From positions 1 through 64,000 of the forward strand of contig CAVNZM010000001.1 in NCBI GenBank assembly GCA_963693365.1: a DNA stretch of 64,000 nucleotides, given 5' to 3'. This DNA is from Amoebidium appalachense (Eukaryota > Ichthyosporea). The stretch's first letter is position 1; every line of letters begins with the position of its first letter. Made by a program: the position numbers and the translations under genes. A model generated the notes under the pieces. That model worked only from the letters and a program-made list of their open reading frames with translations. It searched no databases and was not told the origin of the DNA. Shown here one piece after another: positions 31,196-46,300 of this stretch.

Positions 31196-31268
31196 TGATC
31201 CCGACGGGATTTGAACCCGCGACCCCTCTATCTCCGGTCGAGTGCTCTACCAACTGAGCTACGAGATC
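31196..31268 (-). tRNA. tRNA-like sequence in TRIM-2 (left LTR in element sense)
   Basis: Same 73-nt unit with an intact acceptor stem. The two TRIM-2 copies agree with the TRIM-1 right LTR, so the mispaired copy at 7596-7668 is the derived one. Confidence 0.62.
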
Positions 31269-32930
31269 GGTTAAGATCTCGCAGGCCACCAGCCGATCAT
31301 GATCTGATTCATGCGATCGGACTGGATAACGATACCATCTTCCAACAGTCCCCTCCGTGCACTCCAGAGCAGAGTGCTTCCCCCCCGGTGACCTCCGTAA
31401 CCGTATTCCTCGACGTGAGCATACACCTCACCGATCCCCGTCCCGTTCCCGTGATCCTCGTCCTTCCTCCAAGTCACCCGGCCCCCGTTCAACTTCCCCT
31501 TACCACCGTGGTAACAGGGACAACCGTAACCGACAGCACAACACCAAGAAGGTGGAGTGTTCCTACTGCCATGAGCCCCACCACATCACAGCATGCCCGG
31601 AGCCTGGCTGTACAGTTGCTCGTCGTGCCAAGCAGGAGAGAGGCGACAAGAGTGTGAAATTTGCACTCATCTCCTCCACCGGCACACCTGACAGCAACGA
31701 CCCCGTCTGGGACAGTGCTTGTAATGCACACATCTGCCCCATCAAGGAGTATTTCTCCTCCCTTACCCCGTGTCCTCCCACCCCCATTCACGGCCTCGGC
31801 ACCGTCAATGCCAAACAACGTGGCATCATCAACATGACACTGCACTACAACGGCAAACCAACACAGTGCAGCATCAATGCTTACTACGTACCCGAGGCAC
31901 CGTCTTTCCTCGTGTCTACCTCCATGGCCTCAGCTGCCGGCCTCCTAGGTCATTGTGACGATACAGACAACCACCCGTCGTTCCTCTACAGCCGTAATGG
32001 TCACATCATTACAGATCTCACCCCCCTCGACGGTCTCTACTACATCACTGACTATGTGATTGAGACTCCTAAACACCCGGGGGTCCAAGCCTACACAGCA
32101 AGGACTCAACCACCCGCCGACCTCACCCTTTGGCACAACCGTCTCGGCCACCGTGCCCTCTCCACCGTCACCAGGATGGCCAAAGATGAGCTTGTCATCG
32201 GCATGCCCCCCTCCCTCAAGTCACCCGACAACAGTGACTGCTTCGGCTGCATGTCTGGCAAGACCACCAAGGCCCCCTTTCCCGGCACCCGTTCCAAGTT
32301 CACCATTCCCGGTGCTAAGTGGCACCTGGACTTCTTCGAATCTCCCTGTACTTCCTACGGAGGCTACAAGGTTGCTCTGGTGTGTGTTTGTGATGCCACC
32401 GGTTACACCACCGTGTTCCCCCTCTACAACCGTGGTGAAACCCTCAGCCACATTCAGTCTCTCGTTGAAACCATTGAACGTCAGACACCTGAGATCGTCA
32501 CCCATCTTCGGTTTGACTCCGGCTCTGAGTTCACCTCCAAGGACACCGAGGCCTACTGCAAGCAGAAAGGCATCATCATGGAGTTTGCCCCCGTCGACAC
32601 ACCACAACACAACGGTGTTGTTGAACGGAAGATGAGAGAACTGCAAGAGACAGTCCGTTGCTTCCTCCATGCCGACAAGGACCAACCTCTCTCTCCCAAG
32701 TTGTGGGTTGCTGCTCTCAAGCATGCAGGCTACATCATCAACGTCACACCGTCATCTGCTGCCAACGGCAACACTCCCTTCGAGGCCTTTCACGGCTTCA
32801 AACCCGACGTCGCCCAGCTCCACGTGTTCGGCTCCCCTGCCTATGTGCATGTTCCCCGGTCAAAAAGGAACAAGCTGGCATCAACCGTCAGAGTCGGCAC
32901 CTACGTCGGCTGGGACCTGCCCTCCAAGGC

Positions 32931-33863
32931 TGTTAAATTATATAAGTATTTGGGATGTAGGCAGAGACACAGTGGTGCAGTATGAAAACACCACAGACAC
33001 ACACAACAACAAAACACAGAACGATCGGAGCAGTGTACACAACAGACATCAATGTTTAGACACGACTGAACTGAATTTATTCTGATCTTCGAATAAATAC
33101 CTGAAATTCCTCTAAGTCCAATCCATACATGATTTCCGACCAGTCGGAAATCAGATCTATGTCTAAAATAACCAATCACAATTAACTGATTATTTCCCGG
33201 ATAGATCCGGAGGCACAGGAACGCACACCATAGGTCACAGCTATAAGAAAGAAAAGAGGTGAAGAGTAACGAGGAAAGAGGTGATGTTTCTAACCTATCA
33301 TCGGCTACAAAGACTCAGACATTTTCTGACTAAGTCCACTGATTGGATATAGTACGGCAACACACAAAACAAAAGTGTTTGACTAAGCTATGAATCATAC
33401 CTGACAAGCTAAAGTGTAGCCTAAGTGTTTTTCTACCAATCAAAACATAACGAGTAATATAAATCTACTCAACGTATATTAGTGAGAGAGAAATATAATT
33501 ATGTGAAAGGAAACAAGAGAAGAAAGAAAGAGAAAAGAAAGAAGAAGAAAGAGGAAAAACAAAAGAAAGCAGGACAGAAAACACGAACAGCAAAACACCG
33601 TTATAACCGAAGATATTCATGTACACATAACATGTACACTTCTCCCTCACTGGGTAGACTCGTGTACCTATAATCAGTTGCTGTAATCGATATCTAAACA
33701 CACGAATATAGCCGACACAACACGATTACAAGTACTCAAATACACTGGAGATCGATCTCATAATTTACGTACAAGGAGCACATCTCTTTCACTAAGTGAA
33801 TGAATGAAAACATAACACGAACTGAGAAGATCTTACAATATATAAATACCACGTATTATAACA
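32931..33863 (-). repeat. 3' LTR of the CopB derivative
   Basis: 933 bp. In element sense TGTTATAATACGTGG... TTTAACA. U3 is of CopB-1 type; R/U5 (CTGATCTTCGAATAAATACC in plus reading) is of CopB-2 type. Confidence 0.9.
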
Positions 33864-34158
33864 TCCCCACTTAAGACTTTGAAGTTTGTGTTATCATATC
33901 CCCACTGAACTAGTGAAATCTCCCCACTTGAGAACAGAAACGGAAAAAAAAAAATTAAAGTTTGGACTTTTCCGGGGGGGGGGGGGGGGGGGGGAAGGGG
34001 GGGGGAAGGGGGGGGGGGGAGGGGGGGGGGAAGGGGGGGGAAGGGGGGGGGGAGGGGGGAGGAACCGGGGCAAAAACAAAATATATATAACGTGTATAGG
34101 CGGGGTTTTTTAACTGGGTTTTAAACCAGTGAAAGATAGAGGAGAGTGATGGTACAGG

Positions 34159-35462
34159 TCAAACCTTATATATAAACCCTAAGTGGGCATACCCACAAAG
34201 GCTCATATGAAATATATGTGATAATAAGTAGTAAACAAGAAACTCAGGACCCACACTCCGAAGGTGGGGGCGGGCGGGGAGGTGGTGAGGATCAGCTGTG
34301 TGGGGACAAGTAGTTGACGACAACACCCCGCTCAGGCTGGGGGGGGGAGGATAGGGGATGGGGGTCGAGGAGCACGGTAGACAGGACACGGGGGTCACGG
34401 CATTTGGATGCGGTGTGAGAGCCAACGTGGTGGGGCGACCGGTGGAGGGGATGACCAAGGAGGAGAGATCGTAGTTTGGCGCTGGAGGGGGCGTGAGGTC
34501 TGCTCTCAGGGTGACTGGGAAAGCCCGAAGGGAGGGGGGTAGGTCTTCACGGTTTTTGGGGGAGGCAGGTTTCGGCGGAGGAGGCGGATGGGGCGGGGGG
34601 AGGCAGCACAGCGCTGGCTGGAAGTGGATGGGAGAGGACCGCAGCGCTGCTGGCCGGGGGGGTGGTAATGGGGGGAAATAGCTGCAGGGGTATTCCCTCA
34701 GAGCGGTGGTAGTTGGGACTGAGAGTTCGGATGGGGGAACCGCCGGGAGCGATGGGTGGGGGAGTGACCCGGTGGGGAGAAGGCCGAAAACAGGGTTGGA
34801 AATCCTGGAAGGAAGCCGGGTTGACACGGTCGGTCTGGAGGGACAGGGTCGGGACCAGGGAGGAGGGAAGAGGCGGGGGGAAAGGTAGGGAACGTGCAGT
34901 GCATGGATGATGTCAGTCGGGAGACGGGTGATTCGTGTTGGAACGCAGACGGGGTGTGAAATTATATTCGAATGCGGGTCGACGGGGTCGAAATCGGATG
35001 GAATGGGATTGATCAGGATCCTCAGGCCTGGGTAGACAGGGCGGCGCGGTTGAGACCACGTCGGTGAAGTGTCAAGGAACTGGAGCGCGATGCAGAACCA
35101 AGGGTGGAGGACGGTGGCGTGACGGAGAGAACCAGGAGGAGGGAAGGAGGCGCGTGGAGGTGTCACGGGTGTAAGGCGTGACAAGCCGTCAAGAACAGAT
35201 CTTCAGAGGACACGTGGGACCGGTTACGGACGGACGCCGGGGAGGCCGAGCCGAGAGGCAGGGAGGTGGGAAGGGGACGGACGGAACTGGAACAGCAGGC
35301 GCCAGAGACGGGGTGTGCAGAAAGGCACAGATGGATGCAGGGGACGCCAGGGATGGATGTACACAGCCTCAGCACCAAGATGCCTGAGGAGCTGACCACA
35401 GCTATGATGTGTACCAGGAATTTAACGATCGCTAGGTCTAGGTGTGTGTAGGGAGCGTGCAT
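34159..35462 (-). other. unrelated internal segment of the CopB derivative, with stop-free frames
   Basis: In element sense a 99-codon ORF begins at the ATG on 35460-35462, inside the leader (MHAPYTHLDLAIVKFL). It overlaps a 341-codon stop-free frame (35184 to 34159) rich in Pro, Ser and Leu. The long frame opens at TTG and has no internal Met until near its end, and it runs into the CopB 3' UTR. The C-rich composition makes stops scarce by chance. I recognise no domain. It could be a captured host fragment; a real protein is doubtful. Confidence 0.35.
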
Positions 35463-35476
35463 CTGGGCCCATAACC
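35451..35476 (-). promoter_or_regulatory. primer-binding site matching the interior of initiator tRNA-Met
   Basis: In element sense GGTTATGGGCCCAG is a perfect 14-nt complement to the initiator tRNA-Met anticodon arm, followed after AT by GCACGCT, which matches the adjoining tRNA stretch. It is the same type of site that Drosophila copia uses with a cleaved half-tRNA primer. Confidence 0.8.
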
Positions 35477-36411
35477 TGTTAAATTATATAAGTATTTGGG
35501 ATGTAAGCAGAGACACAGTGGTGCAGTGTGAAAACACCACAGACACACACAACAACAAAACACAGAACGATCGGAGCAGTGTACACAACAGACATCAATG
35601 TTTAGACACGACTGAACTGAATTTATTCTGATCTTCGAATAAATACCTGAAATTCCTCTAAGTCCAATCCATACATGATTTCCGACCAGTCGGAAATCAG
35701 ATCTATGTCTAAAATAACCAATCACAATTAACTGATTATTTCCCGGATAGATCCGGAGGCACAGGAACGCACACCATAGGTCACAGCTATAAGAAAGAAA
35801 AGAGGTGAAGAGTAACGAGGAAAGAGGTGATGTTTCTAACCTATCATCGGCTACAAAGACTCAGACATTTTCTGACTAAGTCCACTGATTGGATATAGTA
35901 CGGCAACACACAAAACAAAAGTGTTTGACTAAGCTATGAATCATACCTGACAAGCTAAAGTGTAGCCTAAGTGTTTTTCTACCAATCAAAACATAACGAG
36001 TAATATAAATCTACTCAACGTATATTAGTGAGAGAGAAATATAATTATGTGAAAGGAAACAAGAGAAGAAAGAAAGAGAAAAGAAAGAAGAAGAAAGAGG
36101 AAAAACAAAAGAAAGCAGGACAGAAAACACGAACAGCAAAACACAGTTATAACCGAAGATATTCATGTACACATAACATGTACACGTTTCTCCCTCACTG
36201 GGTAGACTCGTGTACCTATAATCAGTTGCTGTAATCGATATCTAAACACACGAATATAGCCGACACAACACGATTACAAGTACTCAAATACACTGGAGAT
36301 CGATCTCATAATTTACGTACAAGGAGCACATCTCTTTCACTAAGTGAATGAATGAAAACATAACACGAACTGAGAAGATCTTACAATATGTAAATACCAC
36401 GTATTATAACA
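35477..36411 (-). repeat. 5' LTR of the CopB derivative
   Basis: 935 bp, close match to 32931-33863. The main differences are a few substitutions and small indels near 33600-33640. Confidence 0.9.
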
Positions 36412-39023
36412 AAGGCACACAAGATCCTTGCCCGTGCCAGCAACCAAATCAAGATCTGCCGTGATGTGATCTTCGACGAGTTAAAATTCACGAGCAGCAC
36501 CAATCAGGTCCCCGTTCCCCCCAAACCCGATCTGCCGACATTGGACCCCCCCTCCGACGACGACGATGAAACTCCGTCTGTGGTCATCTCCCAACCGTCC
36601 TGGCACAACCAACCAGCCCCGGTTGAACCCGTGTCTCCCCCGAGCCCCCCCCCCCACTGGCCAACAACCCTTGCTGCCGCCCCCCCCGTTGCTGTACATC
36701 AACCCGGCTACATGACTCCGGTTCGTCCTGGGTCCCCCACCTTCCACTCGGCCTCGAGCAGCCCTGTGGACACCGATGCCCCCCTCACCACCGGTCCTAT
36801 TCCTGGCTTCCATGCCCCTATCCCGGCCTCCACCACCTACCCGGCCACCACCCCCCTCAAGGACCCCCCCAAGCCCAACCTTCGTCGGTCTACACGTCTC
36901 ACCAAGACTCCAACGGCACTGGTCAGCATCATGGCACCGACCATCAACATTGACCAGCTCCCCAAGGGCATTCAAAAGCTTTGCAACGGTCCCAACGGTG
37001 ATGCCGTCATAGCTGCCCTCACCTCCGAGTACCAAGCCTTCATCACCAAGGATGTCTTCACCATTGTTGATCCTCCCCCTAATGCCAACATCATCAAGTT
37101 CAAGTGGATTGTGACTGAGAAAGTCCTCAACTCAGCCGGTGACACCAAGATCAAAGCTCGTGGTGTTGCAAAGGGCTTCACTCAAGTCTACGGTGTTGAC
37201 TACGGTGACACCTCTTCCCCCGTGGTGATGTCCTCCTCCGTCCGTGCCCTCCTTGCCATCGGTGTGGACGGCAACCATGAGATTCATCAACTCGACGTCT
37301 CAACTGCCTTCCTCAACAGTCCTCTTCAAGAAGACATCTACATTGAGCCACCACCTGGCTTCATCACCCCCGGCAACGAACACAAGGTCTGGAAACTTAA
37401 GAAGGCACTCTACGGCCTCAAGCAAGCATCACTGGCCTGGTATGAGTACTTCGACAAGGTCCTCCTTGCCCACGGTCTCGAACGTCTCCGTTCAGATCCA
37501 TGTGTCTACATCAAGACCTTCCCCAACGGTGACATCATCCTCACTGGCAACTATGTGGACGACGTCATCATCATCTGCACGGCCAACTCTTCCCACACCA
37601 AGGATCTAGTAGACCACATTATGAAGTCAGCTCTCTGCAAGGTTGACCTTCCCGACATCTTCCTTGGCACCCAGCTCATCCACACCCCCGGTCACCTCAA
37701 GCTGCTTCAACAATCCCACATCAACGACATCGTCAGAGACTTCAACCTCAACGATGCTCACCCCAAGGCTACTCCCATTCCCGTCGGCACCGTCATCACC
37801 ATCAACGAGAACGACTCACCACCCATCAAGGTTCCCTACCGTGAACTACTCGGCCGTCTTTTGTGGGTTGCTCGTTGTTCCCGGCCCGACATCTCCTTTG
37901 CCATCGGCTACCTCGGTAGATTCAGTGCCAACCCCACCAAACTTGCATGGGAATGTCTACTCCGTGTAGTTTGGTACCTAATCGGCACTTCCAACCTCGG
38001 CCTTCACTACGACAAGTCTGCTTCCGATGACAACACCCCCTTGCTGGAGTGTTATTCTGATGCTGACTTTGCCAACTGCCCCAACACCCGTCGTTCAACC
38101 ACCGGATACGTCATCTTCTTCAAGGGCATACCCATCACATGGTATTCGAAGCTACAGTCCATCACGGCAACATCCACCACCGAGGCTGAGCTTCTGGCCA
38201 TCAGTGCTGCTGTTCAAAACGTCATCTGGCACCGTGATCTCCTCCGTGAACTCGGCTACCCGATGACCGACCCCACCCCCGTCTACTGTGACAACCAGTC
38301 CACCATTGCCCTCCTGCACACCAACAGCATCAAGCACCGGACCAAACACATTGCAGTCCGGTACCACAACACGAAGGACTACATCAAGAGTGGGGATGTG
38401 GTCGTCACCTACGTGTCCAGCAAAGACAACGTGGCTGACATCTTCACCAAGCCCCTGCCCGGGCCCTCCCACGAGCATCACCGTGATTCACTCAGTCTTC
38501 ATGACTGAGTGTGCCCCCCCCCCCTCCCCCCCCCCCCCCCGTTTCATCTACAGTGGTCTTCAAGTAGGTTGGGGCACTGGCCAGTGGTCTACACATCACC
38601 GTGTAGAGACACCTCCCAACGAAAGTCTACTGCTGTCTTCATCCATCTTCAGTATGTGCATCTTCAGTGGGGATTTCTTCTCCACCATCCGTCGTTTATT
38701 TATATACCATCATATATATAATGTATAGATCATTAGCCACCAACACGTCACACATACACTAGTTGTTTTCTTCTATATATATTTATATATCGTCATTGGC
38801 TACCGTCATCTTCCGAGTCTTCAGAGGCAACCGTCGTTGTGTGCTTCTTCCGTTTTGGTTTTCTTCCCCGGCTTGCACCTTCAAGTCTTCTCCATTGTCT
38901 TCTCGAGGGGGGAAACTTGACTGTGACTTCACGGCACCTACTTCTACATGTGTGAGAGTCTTAACATCAACAGTCACATCAACAAACTTCACGAGAACCC
39001 AACTTCCAACCCTTGAGTGGGGA

Positions 39024-39731
39024 TGTCATCTTCACTTGATTCTCAGCAAGACTTAGAAGTTGAGTTTTGTATTTATTTATTAGTTGTTGTAGTTTGTTTC
39101 CTTTTCCTTTCTTCATTTCTTTCTTTCTTTCCCGTTTCCGTGTACACGACATCTTAGATCTGTGTACGTATCGACATACTTAGCTCGCGCACACGTATTG
39201 TCGTTTGCGTCAAAATCTATATATGTCATCCAATCATATCTCGTTTGTATTTTTCCAAATATAGTAACTTACATTCCTTTCTCATTCCTTTCCCACGACG
39301 TAGCATTGTGCTATGTTCTTCAACTATTAGGAATAATTATATTTAGACGTGTTATGATAAGAACATGTATAAATGTATGTTATGAATTAATAGTTATATA
39401 AGTGGTTTCATTTTGTTAAATGTTTCCGTGCTTTTATTAGAAGTTTCTTTCATTAGAGGATTGAGTTTTATATTCTATGTGTCGACAGACATTTTAATCG
39501 ATATATTTTACACTCATAGTTTTCGTTCTTTTGATTGGTTTATCGTTTCACATTCCCAAGTATAAAAGGGACCTCATCTTGAAATAAATCGTAAGCAGTC
39601 GTATTCATTTCCTATGGTTCCAGAAATCGTTCCACCTCTCCGGTTGTGCTTCTCCCGTGTGTCTCTGTGTTGTGTATTACATAACACCCATCTGTGCTCT
39701 CTGCTTCTCCGTTTACCCACACAAAATAACA
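39024..39731 (+). repeat. CopA-2 3' LTR
   Basis: Directly after CCTTGAGTGGGGA. 708 bp, same length as the 5' LTR, with only a handful of base differences. Confidence 0.93.
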
Positions 39732-39736
39732 AAGAT

Positions 39737-39859
39737 ATCTGTGCACACGGAAACGGAAAGGAAAGAAAGAAAGGAAAAGGGAAAAGGGAACGAACAACAA
39801 CAAACTAATAAACAAATGTAAAACTCAACTTCTAAGTCTTGCCGTTAATCATGGGTATT

Positions 39860-39866
<7 letters not shown>
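39737..39866 (-). repeat. old CopA LTR (second part)
   Basis: Continues the LTR begun at 28497 (GAAACGGAAAGGAAAG... CTAAGTCTTGCCGTTAATCATGGG) and runs into poly(C), which appears to have eroded its last 10 bp. Marks the right edge of the left-hand nest. Confidence 0.8.
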
Positions 39867-43394
<3,528 letters not shown>

Positions 43395-46300
43395 ATGCGA
43401 TATCCCTGCACAGCAAACATAGCCAAACCGGGAATGGCACACGAGCCTGAATATGTTTCGACAGCAGTCCATCTGCGCATTAAAGAAGGGGATGACACAG
43501 ACTACACATCCCCTGCAGCGGCAGGCCCGACTTGTTTAACAAGAGTTCGAAACCAACACAAACGAGATTTCGTTGCATGTGGAAAGAGATCACTGGACAT
43601 GCGCGATTCTTATTTCAGCTCTTTGGTATCGATGATGGCAGCTTTCATTATTTTATGCTTTTCACTTCATTTCTATAGCCAAACAGTTACCAACTGGGAT
43701 TCGGTGCTCGAGCAAGGCGCTTACAGAGACTATGAAAGCCTCTCAGCTAGGGCGAAGGGGAAACCCGTAACCTATCGTCACCCGGAAGTTGCAGCAGCGA
43801 CAGCAAGCACAACAACAGGTTCTGCAGCTCAAGGTATAAATCGCGGAACAGCCACCACAAGTCAAACCACCAAACGTCAACCGCATGCCGGCGGTGACAC
43901 TTCTCCAACAAACTTCGCCACTGTGCTCACCTCCACTACTACTAATACGGAAACACAAGCGAGTAAAACTCTTAATATTCATGGATACCCAACTATGGCA
44001 CCATCACTGTTTCAAGAAGCAGATCACCAAGAAGTGCACAGCGAGATTTCAGACCAGGATGCTGCTCTCCAAAAAGAAGGTAAGCTCTACAATATCTTAG
44101 AGAAAGCCCCACTTACATATCTAACCCGACATCACAGGTGCAGTAGTCCCTAATCATTTCAAAAGCACCTGCATGCATTTAAACGTCGGCTGCTTGGTGC
44201 TGTTGGGGGATATAGTCTTAACGATAAGCGTTGACAGATGGTTTGGTTGCAAACAAAATGAGCAAGGTCGTCACACAAAGTGGTGGTACACCATTTTCAG
44301 TACATGCTCCGGGTTCGGCTACACAAGCCTTGAGAGGGTATAGCAAAGTTTAGCCTTGAACTACCTCACATACATTTACATAGAAGTATTATACTATAAC
44401 TTCAGCAATTGTGCGCTGCAGAATGCCCTGAAGAATGTTAGCCGTAAGAGACAGAGTTCCTATGTTCACTGATTAGATAGATTGGGTTGGTTTAGCAGGG
44501 TTTAAGAGTATACAACAGTATCTACGCTATGGTCCTGTTGTATGTGATGCGTTAGCCATACCTGATTTCAAGATCGTTCCTTTCTTTGTCTGGCCTGGTG
44601 AGTTGGATTAATTGCTTTCGCACACTCCCTCTTATGGAAAACGTTCCTGTGCAGAGGCAGGTGTGATGCCAGGTATGACAGATCCGTTTGTGGACACTTC
44701 ATCGTGCCAAAGATGTGACGTTGTTTTGGCCTACACTGGGTCCGAAGACACCTCCGTTTATAATAGCACGGTCATCAGTCATAATGTTGGAGGGATAGTT
44801 ACCGTTACCCTCATCGCAAAAACCTATGACGGAAAAAACCGTACTTATGGTGGTGACACTTTCCGTTGCCAACTGCGGAATATTGTTCCGGATGTGGTTG
44901 AGGAAACTGAATATCGCTCATTTGCTTACAGTTACGATCACTGCAACGGTACCTACACTTGTCAGTTCGACATGCGTTATGCTCCGCCTGGTGAGTATGC
45001 AGTCCGAATTGCACACTTATTGGATAAATATCTGCACGAGGCCCGCACTCTGATGAGCCCTGCGTGTGGTGCTACAGTGGGGAGCGTGTACTTGCCTCCG
45101 GAAAAATTTATGGCCATCGGTGCCCGGTACGGTGTCGGTGAGGTAAGTAAGCTTTGTGTCGTCTCACTGTGTTACTGCAGCATAACATACTCTTATATGA
45201 CACTAAGAAATGTATTTGGTGTACCTTTGAAAAAGAGGGCCAACTTTCATGTGAAGGAACTAGTTAGGTTGGGAAGGCTCGTACATGAAAAACTAGAACA
45301 GCCATGTGGATGACTTAGTTTTTAAGGGTACCAAACCGAAAGGCCTTGAAGTATTAATATTTCAGAGATTGTGGGTGAACGTGGGTAAGTTAATGTAACT
45401 CAGGGAAGTTACGTTTAGGGAGCTGCTGTACACTCTGCTTGAACAAGCAAAAAGGATGTGGAAAACGCCCAAAAGAGACAAATGCACAAAGGCACAACCA
45501 CTTACCTACCGCAGAAATATGCGGTCCGAGGTACATGTAAAAATATGCATGCACACCGGCGGCCACTTGCACACGCACAAGCATCACGGCCACAAATACA
45601 TGCAAGCACAAACGGCACAAGGACAAGCACAACGAAACATGCACAGAACACACAAATGCACATGCTATACACACGCCTTGCAACAGATGCCCACATGCCC
45701 AGACGAACACACAAATATACGTGCACACGGCTTTGCAGACACATACCAAAAACAGATTCTGGCTTCAATAGTAATCGACGTGGAGAGGAATTGGATACTT
45801 GTTATTATAATAACAAGTTAGCATGGCATGTGGGATTTGCACATGACACTGTGGTTTGCACATATATTACGAAGTTTCCATGCCGAGCGTGTTTCACAAC
45901 GTCACACTGCCGTGCTGTACTGAACCGAAGACACCCCCTGCAGATCGAGTTCAATAACACACCTGCTCGTGTGAGTGTTGGCAACCCAGCTCGGCTTGAC
46001 CTGCAAGCGCTTCCACAGTGCACCCTATCAAGCCCATCTACCGGGCGTTGGATATCCCCCCAGTCGTGCACCACACCAGACAGCACGTGCCGTGTCGGCG
46101 ACCAACGTTACCATGTCAAAGACACAGCTGTATGGGCACCTTTAGAATGCTCACTTCGCTACATCAATCCTGATGACTTTGCAAGGAAGGCCAAAGAGGC
46201 TAACGAGACGAAAATTCTGGTTCTGGGTGACAGCCGATCACGGAATGTGTTCCACTCACTGGTGCAGTTTTTCAGTGGCTACACCCCTGACCCGGCAACC

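Larger units (their letters stand above)
30626..31419 (-). mobile_element. TRIM-2 with flanking 71-bp duplication
   Basis: Second copy of the tRNA-bearing TRIM, again antisense to its copia host. Left repeat 30697-30977 (281 bp, lacking the terminal TTTTGGAT), internal 30978-31058 (81 bp), right repeat 31059-31347 (289 bp). It is flanked not by 5 bp but by a 71/72-bp direct duplication of CopA gag (30626-30696, 31348-31419; one extra C in the right copy). The element is otherwise nearly identical to TRIM-1. Confidence 0.88.
32931..36411 (-). mobile_element. non-autonomous CopB derivative (LARD-like)
   Basis: 3481-bp minus-strand element with CopB-type LTRs (32931-33863, 35477-36411) and the duplication AAGGC (32926-32930, 36412-36416) in CopA-2. 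It keeps the CopB PBS/leader (about 60 bp), polypurine tract and 3' UTR with its G/C tract (33974-34062). Everything from gag to RNase H is replaced by about 1.2 kb (34230-35410) unrelated to any other element in the window. It must be mobilised by proteins supplied in trans, most simply from CopB-1 or CopB-2. Confidence 0.9.
29935..38508 (+). pseudogene. CopA-2 gag-pol polyprotein, interrupted twice
   Basis: Starts MTDKPSYINLPIWN at 29935. Segments: gag to GDLRNRIPRRE (30696), gag-knuckle-protease-integrase 31420-32930 (CSYCHEPHHITAC; WDSACNAHICP; WHLDFFE; FDSGSEFTS; NGVVERKMRELQE), then linker, RT and RNase H 36417-38508. RT has QLDVSTAFLNSPL and the catalytic NYVDDVIII; RNase H has LLECYSDADFANC, TSTTEAELLAI, YCDNQSTIAL and NVADIFTKPLPG. 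The protease box reads DSA where most copia proteases have DSG or DTG. No in-frame stop is seen outside the two insertions. The first interruption is TRIM-2, the second the CopB-type element. Confidence 0.92.
29152..39731 (+). mobile_element. CopA-2: full-length copia element carrying two further insertions
   Basis: Both LTRs are 708 bp (29152-29859, 39024-39731) and differ at only a few positions. Target duplication AAGAT. PBS GGTTTACGGCCCC plus TTTGCACGCT follows the left LTR; CCTTGAGTGGGGA precedes the right one. TRIM-2 lies in gag and a CopB-derived non-autonomous element in the integrase/linker region; without them the element is about 6.4 kb. Apart from those, the coding frame looks almost intact, so it was probably functional shortly before. 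Confidence 0.94.

Noticed and set aside
34159-35184. Confident cargo gene in the CopB derivative
   Set aside because: No ATG until near the end, C-rich composition, runs into the 3' UTR and no recognisable domain; kept only as a low-confidence segment.
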